From NCBI GenBank assembly GCA_903823545.1, contig CAIJTL010001075.1:1-8399 (forward strand): DNA of 8,399 bases, in the 5' to 3' direction. The position numbers were made by a program, and so were the translations under genes. Origin of the DNA: an uncultured Planctomycetaceae bacterium (GTDB lineage: Bacteria > Planctomycetota > Planctomycetia > Planctomycetales > Planctomycetaceae). Of the stretch, positions 1 through 5,500 are shown in pieces. Within the stretch, counting starts at the first letter, position 1; every line of letters begins with the position of its first letter. The notes beneath the pieces are model-generated. The model was given only the letters and a program-made list of their open reading frames with translations, ran no database searches and had not been told where the DNA came from.

Positions 1-770
1 CTCGTCTCACCAGATGAGCAAGAAGTCATGACAAACAAGTTCGCGATCTTGGGCTTTTGTTTTCGGACAGCCTCTTCGATTCCTTCAATCACAAAGTTGT
101 CATAGACCCCTAACCGCCAGCTTCCTTGCAAGCGGGTGATATCGAGCAACAGCAGCTTCTTTTGCTCCGCTGGTAAGCGTTCGAGTGAGTTGAACACTTC
201 GGTCAATCTCACTCGCTTGGTCTTCGGTTCAAGATCATCGTCTTTCACAAGCAGCACGATGTCCGCAGCCGATGGCTTCACCTTCTCATCGATAAACGAT
301 TCGAGCACTGCATGAGCTGAGAGATAGATCACGCAAACCTTATCTTTGTTTTTCGCAGCGTCTTTGCTGGGGAAGAGCTCTTTCAGACGACCTTGAAATT
401 CCTGGTCGCTCGAATACGTCACTACAGCCAGCTTACCACCTTTGACGGAAAGACCTTCGAGCGATTTGCGGTCACCATCTCCCAACCAATTGGGAGGGAT
501 AGCTCCTACTTTCTTCGATTCGTAACTCGTAGACGTGTTGACGATGAGTTCGGTACTGACACAGCCACGAGAAAGGAGCATGAGCAAATAGACGGATAAG
601 GTCGCGCAAGCCACCGCCAACGATGAGGCAAAGAGCTGTTTACTTCGAGCCTTTGTGGTGGCTGCGAGCGGTTTCGACGTCGGTACGGGTTGTCCAGAAC
701 TTGGTTGTCGCCACGACCGCGACCCATCTCCTCCGCTTCCTCCCACTGGTCCCTGATCTTGCCAACCCAT
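1..770 (-). CDS. Membrane-anchored caspase-like protein, catalytic Cys absent (3' end outside window)
   Basis: An open frame runs from ATG at 770 to the left edge (256 codons, no stop seen). Residues 1-45 are a Gly/Ser/Pro-rich, net basic tail. Residues 46-67 form one membrane segment, so by the positive-inside rule the rest lies outside the cytoplasm. Residues 112-256 follow the caspase (peptidase C14) order: strand VCVIYLSAHA with H153 at the catalytic His position, then TKRVRLTEVFNSL, then LLLLDITRLQGSW, and NLFVMTSCSSGE. Family members have LDAC where this one has LDIT, so T212 replaces the catalytic Cys and the protein is probably a pseudopeptidase. It aligns without large gaps to residues 129-241 of the 1865-residue protein in this operon. 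The start is fixed by an in-frame TAA five codons upstream and by a GAGGA site. It begins 89 bases after the TssM-like gene. Fold is fairly sure; function is unknown. Confidence 0.88.
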   Translation of the reverse strand, partial: MGWQDQGPVGGSGGDGSRSWRQPSSGQPVPTSKPLAATTKARSKQLFASSLAVACATLSVYLLMLLSRGCVSTELIVNTSTSYESKKVGAIPPNWLGDGDRKSLEGLSVKGGKLAVVTYSSDQEFQGRLKELFPSKDAAKNKDKVCVIYLSAHAVLESFIDEKVKPSAADIVLLVKDDDLEPKTKRVRLTEVFNSLERLPAEQKKLLLLDITRLQGSWRLGVYDNFVIEGIEEAVRKQKPKIANLFVMTSCSSGET

Positions 771-776
771 CGGATT

Positions 777-781
777 TCCTC
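777..781 (-). promoter_or_regulatory. Ribosome binding site of the second caspase-like gene
   Basis: GAGGA lies six bases before the ATG at 770. Together with the in-frame TAA just upstream it decides the start of a gene that runs off the left edge of the window. Confidence 0.7.
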
Positions 782-859
782 GTTATTGGATCAAATACCA
801 TTCGATGTCATTGAGACCTGAAAATGCTAAGACCGCTCCGTTGAGTTTGATGGCACAAA

Positions 860-2428
860 CTAGAACCAACGTTGGTAGACCAAATAGGCATCACCGATCA
901 GCATCATGCCGATAATCGCATAGACACAGTAGGTCCATGTGCTTGCTGCATCGTCGCGAGCAATCCGTTGTGGACTCCAAACCACGTTGTCCTGTTCAGC
1001 CAAAACATTGTCGAGCAACTGCTTGACGAAGACATGAGCACGACTCTGCGAATCACGACCGCTGAAATAGACCCCTAACAAGCGCACTGGCTGATCGCCG
1101 ATGAGATGGCCAAATCCACCTGTCAGCAATCGAGCAAAGCTACGTCGGCGGTCATTGATCTCCGACAGAAGTCGATACAGCCGAGTGTTGCTCGACGACG
1201 ACGGATTCTTCTTGAACGCCGAATAGACCCAATCGCGAAACCAACCAACGCAGTGTTTCGTGACGGCACTCGCCGTTTCCGGATCGACGGGTCGCCCCGT
1301 CGCGAATTTCGATCCCGCTTTCACTTCTGCTGAGAACGCACGGTTGACGTCTGCCGAGCGCCCGATGAACTCCGGCAAGCCGCCGAGCGAATCAATGCCC
1401 GAAAACAGACAGGCCACCGGAAACAACATCTCCAAACTCTCGTGCAAAACTTGGACGTCCTGAGCAAAGACATGCGAAAAGTCGTGGCTTCCTTCTGCCG
1501 CCCACTGCGAAGGGATCACCGTGACTAATCCATTGATTCCACAGAACGGTTTGCGTGCGTTGTTCAACAACCGACAGACATAACGCAGCCGCCGCGCCGT
1601 CTCGTGCAGAGCCTCGCTTGGCAATGGACCGGGTGCTCCGCCCGACATCGCTTCACTTTGCCGAGCCATCGGGATTTCCGACTGTCCCGGAGCCATTGTG
1701 GACATCGCTCCGAGAATCGACGGTCCACCGCCACCGCCTCCACCCATGCTTGGCGACATCTGACCGGGCGAGAGCGTCATCATGGACCCCGCTGACCCTC
1801 CGCCGCCACCCGGCGATGACATCGTGGCAATCGACGATCCGCCACCTTGAGTCGCTCGCGGGCCGTCTGTGATTTGCCGCACGATCGCCGACGCTCCGGA
1901 AACGAACAGGAACGCCGCTTTGGAGTTCGCAAAAATGCGCAGCGGATGAGTCATGTCAGCCGACGGTCCCGTCACTGTCGCCGGGAACTTTGATCCCATC
2001 AAGAAGGCACGCTCTTGATCCTCCGGCAGCCCAATGACCATAAACAACGGAAACGATTGTAGGTTCAAACCCTGCCGTCCCAACTGTGTGAGCGCTTCAC
2101 CCCAGGCCAAGTCGATATCTGGAAACTCTGATGTGTCTTCGATCGCAAACAGGCTGATCACAAACAGAACCAGCCGTACGAAGGCATACAGCAGCACCAC
2201 TAAGATGCCCCAGAAGCATCTTTGAATGAACTCACTATCGCCGGTAACACTGTCCCCAAACGGAAGGTCAGGGCTGAAGTAGCCCGCTAGCAGAGCGATC
2301 AGCACAACGACAACCATGTGCAAGATCTGGTAAGTGCGAGGCGACAATTGCGTCGTCTTCTTGGCCGCTCCGAATAGCCACAGAAATCCTTCGCAAATGA
2401 AATCAATGATCGACTGAAGAAACGCCAT
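860..2428 (-). CDS. TssM/IcmF-like inner-membrane protein with degenerate NTPase domain, no periplasmic domain
   Basis: The 522-residue product follows the N-terminal half of TssM/IcmF, the inner-membrane NTPase protein of type VI and IVb secretion. Membrane segments lie near residues 35-51 and 72-95. Next come FPLFMVIGLPEDQERAF (family: PWYLVIGPPGSGKTT), KFP, PLRIFANSKAAFLF (family: WWFTDEAVLLDTAG), FCGINGLVTVIPS (family: PLNGVLLTLS), LFPVACLFSGIDSLGGLPEFIG (family: FPVYVLVTKLDLLPGFAEFF) and VRLLGVYFSG (family: LLRGVYFTSG). A last membrane segment lies near 499-516, and the protein stops just after it. TssM normally continues from that point with a periplasmic domain and exceeds 1000 residues. 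The P-loop lysine and the NKxD/TKxD-type lysine are both missing, so nucleotide binding is unlikely. Residues 193-268 are a Gly/Ser/Met-rich insert. The ATG is set by an in-frame TAA seven codons upstream; the ribosome site is weak (AAGAAAG). Family assignment rests on motif order seen by eye. Confidence 0.85.
   Translation of the reverse strand: MAFLQSIIDFICEGFLWLFGAAKKTTQLSPRTYQILHMVVVVLIALLAGYFSPDLPFGDSVTGDSEFIQRCFWGILVVLLYAFVRLVLFVISLFAIEDTSEFPDIDLAWGEALTQLGRQGLNLQSFPLFMVIGLPEDQERAFLMGSKFPATVTGPSADMTHPLRIFANSKAAFLFVSGASAIVRQITDGPRATQGGGSSIATMSSPGGGGGSAGSMMTLSPGQMSPSMGGGGGGGPSILGAMSTMAPGQSEIPMARQSEAMSGGAPGPLPSEALHETARRLRYVCRLLNNARKPFCGINGLVTVIPSQWAAEGSHDFSHVFAQDVQVLHESLEMLFPVACLFSGIDSLGGLPEFIGRSADVNRAFSAEVKAGSKFATGRPVDPETASAVTKHCVGWFRDWVYSAFKKNPSSSSNTRLYRLLSEINDRRRSFARLLTGGFGHLIGDQPVRLLGVYFSGRDSQSRAHVFVKQLLDNVLAEQDNVVWSPQRIARDDAASTWTYCVYAIIGMMLIGDAYLVYQRWF
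1625..1852 (-). other. Gly/Ser/Met/Pro-rich insertion within the TssM-like NTPase fold
   Basis: Residues 193-268 of the TssM-like protein are low-complexity, with glycine runs of five and seven interleaved with MSP, MTLSPGQ and MAPGQ units. The stretch sits between the parts matching the G3-like strand and the PLNG-like strand, where ordinary TssM has a helical segment. It is in frame, has no stops, and folded-looking sequence resumes afterwards, so it is probably a disordered surface loop and not an assembly error. Confidence 0.8.
2006..2032 (-). other. Degenerate P-loop of the TssM-like protein
   Basis: Residues 133-141 read GLPEDQERA where the Walker A consensus needs GxxxxGK[ST]. The first glycine is kept after a hydrophobic strand (LFMVI), but the second glycine, the lysine and the Ser/Thr are gone. 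At the G4 position (residues 343-346) the protein has SGID in place of TKxD. Loss at both sites argues for a non-nucleotide-binding fold. Confidence 0.75.
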
Positions 2429-2477
2429 GTGGTTCGCTTTCTTGATGTCTTAGAGGCTCTCCAAGAACCAGTAAATC

Positions 2478-2544
2478 GGGAGGGCGAGGCTCCTGCCGAG
2501 CTGCGGAAGTCGACGGATATCAACCGCAGCAGCCTCGCCCTCCC
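2478..2544. repeat. Intergenic GC-rich palindromic repeat
   Basis: GGGAGGGCGAGGCT at 2478-2491 is perfectly complementary, over 14 bases, to AGCCTCGCCCTCCC at 2531-2544. An inner pair, GCTGCGG at 2500-2506 and CCGCAGC at 2524-2530, also matches perfectly, so the element can fold as a nested hairpin. It fills the centre of the 135-base gap between the giant gene and the TssM-like gene. From memory, units with this GGGAGGGCGAGGCTCCTGCC core are scattered through planctomycete intergenic regions, like REP elements. No T-run follows on either strand, so it does not look like a Rho-independent terminator. Confidence 0.75.
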
Positions 2545-2563
2545 ACTTCGGATAGCTTCTTCG

Positions 2564-5500
2564 TTACGGAGGATCAAGAGTCACAGACGCGGGCGCGTCT
2601 TTGGTGTTCTCTTTTGTAAGTTCGACCTGAGCCGCTCGGCCTCGCTTGGTGGTGATGATGTCATTGGCGAGCTCTAACTTGTACTTACCAAGCGGCAACG
2701 ACAGCAAAATCTCTCCCTTAGCAGCTTCCGGTCGTTTGTTGTCGTTGATGAATAGCACAACTCCTTTTTGACCCAAATCAGGAACTTTCACAAGCAACCA
2801 GCCGCGTGGTTGATCAACTTCTAATGTCACGACGAGCGGTGTTTCGCAAACCTTACCGACTCCGTTTTTCGCGATCACCAACAGCTTGTGCTTCCCTGTG
2901 GGCTTACCTTGCAGTCGCACTGCGGGGATTTTCAACGTGACGCGCCGCTCGACTTCATCGAGCGGGTTCAGCCAGGTCTGCTTGGTCTCTTTGAGAATCT
3001 CCATGTCGCCAAGTTTGCCATCACTATCGTTGTCGAACCCGGCTGCGATTTCCGCGATCCCCGCTTCGTCGTCAGCGGCGGAAACCTGCACGCGCCAGTC
3101 GGTCTCGGTCCCGAACGGAATCTTCTCTAACGAGCTCGATGTTAATTTGGGCGTCGGTGGTTGATGCTCGGGATCGGCGATCGCTACCTGCACCTTCTGA
3201 GATTCGCCGCCCCCGATCGGCGTCTCATTGTCGCCGACTCGAGTCGCTGTCGCGCGCACAAAGAAACGTCCCTTGAGTCCTTCTGTGTTGAACTCAACCC
3301 GATGATTGCGGACCTCTGCCGTCAGCAACCATTCGTTCTCACCTTGGCTGACGAGTTCAATCGCTTCGTGCAGAGAGCGAAACAAAACGATATCGAGCGG
3401 TCGCGGCGGGATCGCGATTTTCTTATCCGGAACCAGCTCGCCAACCAGTCGCCAAGGTTCATCCAGGCCAAACGAGTTCAGACGCTCGGAATCTATCTGC
3501 ACCTCAACCGAAAGTTTCTCACCCACCGAAATCACTGAACCCGCTGCCGGCGAGACAATGACCGGACGTGTCGGATGAAACTCAATCGGCGCTGCATCAT
3601 GCCGCACCTCAAACGGAAACGCGCGCGGCCAGCCTGCGACGTTGACGGAAACCAGAAACGTTTCCGCATTCATCTTCGAGAGCCGCTTCTCATCGAACCG
3701 AGCCACCAAACGATTTGATTCTCCACGACGGAAGTCCCAGATCAATTGATTATCCGTCGAAATCGAAGTCAAAGACTTGGGCAAACTCAAAGCGACGCGC
3801 ACGCTGTCGGGACGCAATCCTTTGTCTCGCTCGTCCTCATCAGAACGTCGTTGCAATTCAAACTTCAGTTCGCCATCGCGAAACCGGACGTCGATTTTCT
3901 TCGGATCGAAATACGTTTCCGGAGGTCTCGCTCGCGGCACGATCCGTTGTCGAATTGGTTTCGTTTCGCGATCGGGCAGGATTTCAAAAATCCAACCGCG
4001 CGAGACATCATGGTCGGCTGCCGTCGGCTTCGCCGTTGCAGTGTCGGGTTTCGCTGGCGTAGCAACCGGAGGTGGTGCAGCACCAGCGACCAAGCTCAAC
4101 GGGATTGGCAGTCCATCACGATTCATCGCGATGTTGACTTGCTGGCCGCTAGGCGTTGTCTTCGCGTTGCCACTCTCATCGACCTCAAATACTTTGACAG
4201 AGACTGACGCGAGCTTACTTCCCGGCGGTGGGATCAACACCGGTTGCAGAGCGAGCGGCTTGCTGCCCATATCCGTCGGCGACTTCGTCGGCAGCCGGAG
4301 CACAGTTCGGCTCGGTGCGGAATCGTCCGCACGCTTGTTGCGATCGGGAACGTTGCGATCCTTGGCGGAGGGATGATCGCGATCGGCCAGTTCACCTTTC
4401 GCACGAAATTCGATGCGCCAATCTTGATCCTTTTGCGGTGTTCGCAGCGTGAGCTTGCGAATGTCCCAAGGAAATCGAGTCTCCTTATCGAGCAAGGCAA
4501 TCGTGATCAGCGTGTCAGCCGCCGTTGCTCCCTTTTTCTTTTGCAGCGTCACGGCCACGTCTTGGGGAGTATCACCCGCTTCGAGTTCGTGCCCATCTTC
4601 GTGAGCCAACTTTTGAGGCGAGACGTTCAAGGCATCCACGTCGAGCAACCGCAAGACAGCCTCACGGCGTTTGGCTCCAGGACGCGGAGAAACGGTCAAC
4701 GCCAGCTTGATCTCCGCCGAGTCGCTCCCGCTCCAAAACAGTTGGTCATCCGAAATCTTTTCCAAAGTCACTGGAGGCCAATCCGTCGCGGCGGCTGGCG
4801 GACTGAGCGACTTCCAGCGATCGCCCAAAGTGTTCCAAGAGGACGCAGAGTCACTGCCACCAAGCCGTGCGACGCGCGACATCTGCGTGGAGCGATCTTG
4901 TAAGAATGCGTCATGAGTTTTCAGCACAGTTTTCGCAAACCATCGCTCGGCATCAGTCGAAGGCAAGTCGGTGGAATCCGCTCCGCGATTCAATTGCTCT
5001 CCGCGAGCAGGATCAACGTTGTCTCGGCGGGCGGTCAAATCGGTTGTCGCTGAATCCGCCTGACCTGCGACCTTGGCAAACGCGCGACTGATTTCACGAC
5101 CGAGTTGAGCGGACGCGATCAGCGGGGCACTCACATCATCTCCGTCAGACTTCGCTTCAACGCTTTTCTTCGCGCTGAGGCTTTTCGAGAACTCGCCCCA
5201 CAACGCTCGCTCGGAAGCACTATCTAGCCCCGCCAATCGCAGAGTCATGATGGCCCAGAACGCCTGCCAGTCTCCGCGAACGGCTGCCAAGCCGGTCTCC
5301 GCCGCGTCGCCGCGACCAATCGCCTGATCAATCCGGTGGAGCTGGTCCAGCAGCTGCGCACGCTGCTTGGCCGCAATCCAAGGGACGAGCAACGCCTCGT
5401 TGATTCGCGACCATTGCTCCGCTTTCGGATTCACTTCGGAAAGCAACGCTTCCACTTCACGTTCAACACTGCGCCATTTGTGCCACGAATCATCCAGCTT

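Noticed and set aside
555..580. Possible lipoprotein signal (LLSRGC) in the left-edge protein
   Set aside because: The -3 residue is Ser and the -2 residue is Arg, which do not fit the lipobox, and the membrane segment is preceded by a 45-residue tail; a signal-anchor is the better reading.
393..814. Plus-strand and minus-strand short frames (63-73 codons) in the left region
   Set aside because: They are shadows of the continuous 256-codon minus-strand frame with caspase motifs that occupies 1-770.
2478..2544. Rho-independent terminator after the giant gene
   Set aside because: The hairpin is strong but there is no T-run after it on the minus strand, and the stem is interrupted in the middle; it fits a dispersed repeat better.
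2299..2677. Small open frames on both strands over the intergenic palindrome (92 and 82 codons)
   Set aside because: Their peptides (REGEAPAEL, SAGASPSR) are simply translations of the palindromic repeat, and each frame overlaps the start or end of a well-supported gene.
3777..4903. Long plus-strand open frames (199 and 219 codons) opposite the giant gene
   Set aside because: They lie wholly within the 1865-codon minus-strand frame, are rich in Arg/Ser/Cys without domain patterns, and many similar frames occur along the same stretch, as expected for the complement of a GC-moderate gene.
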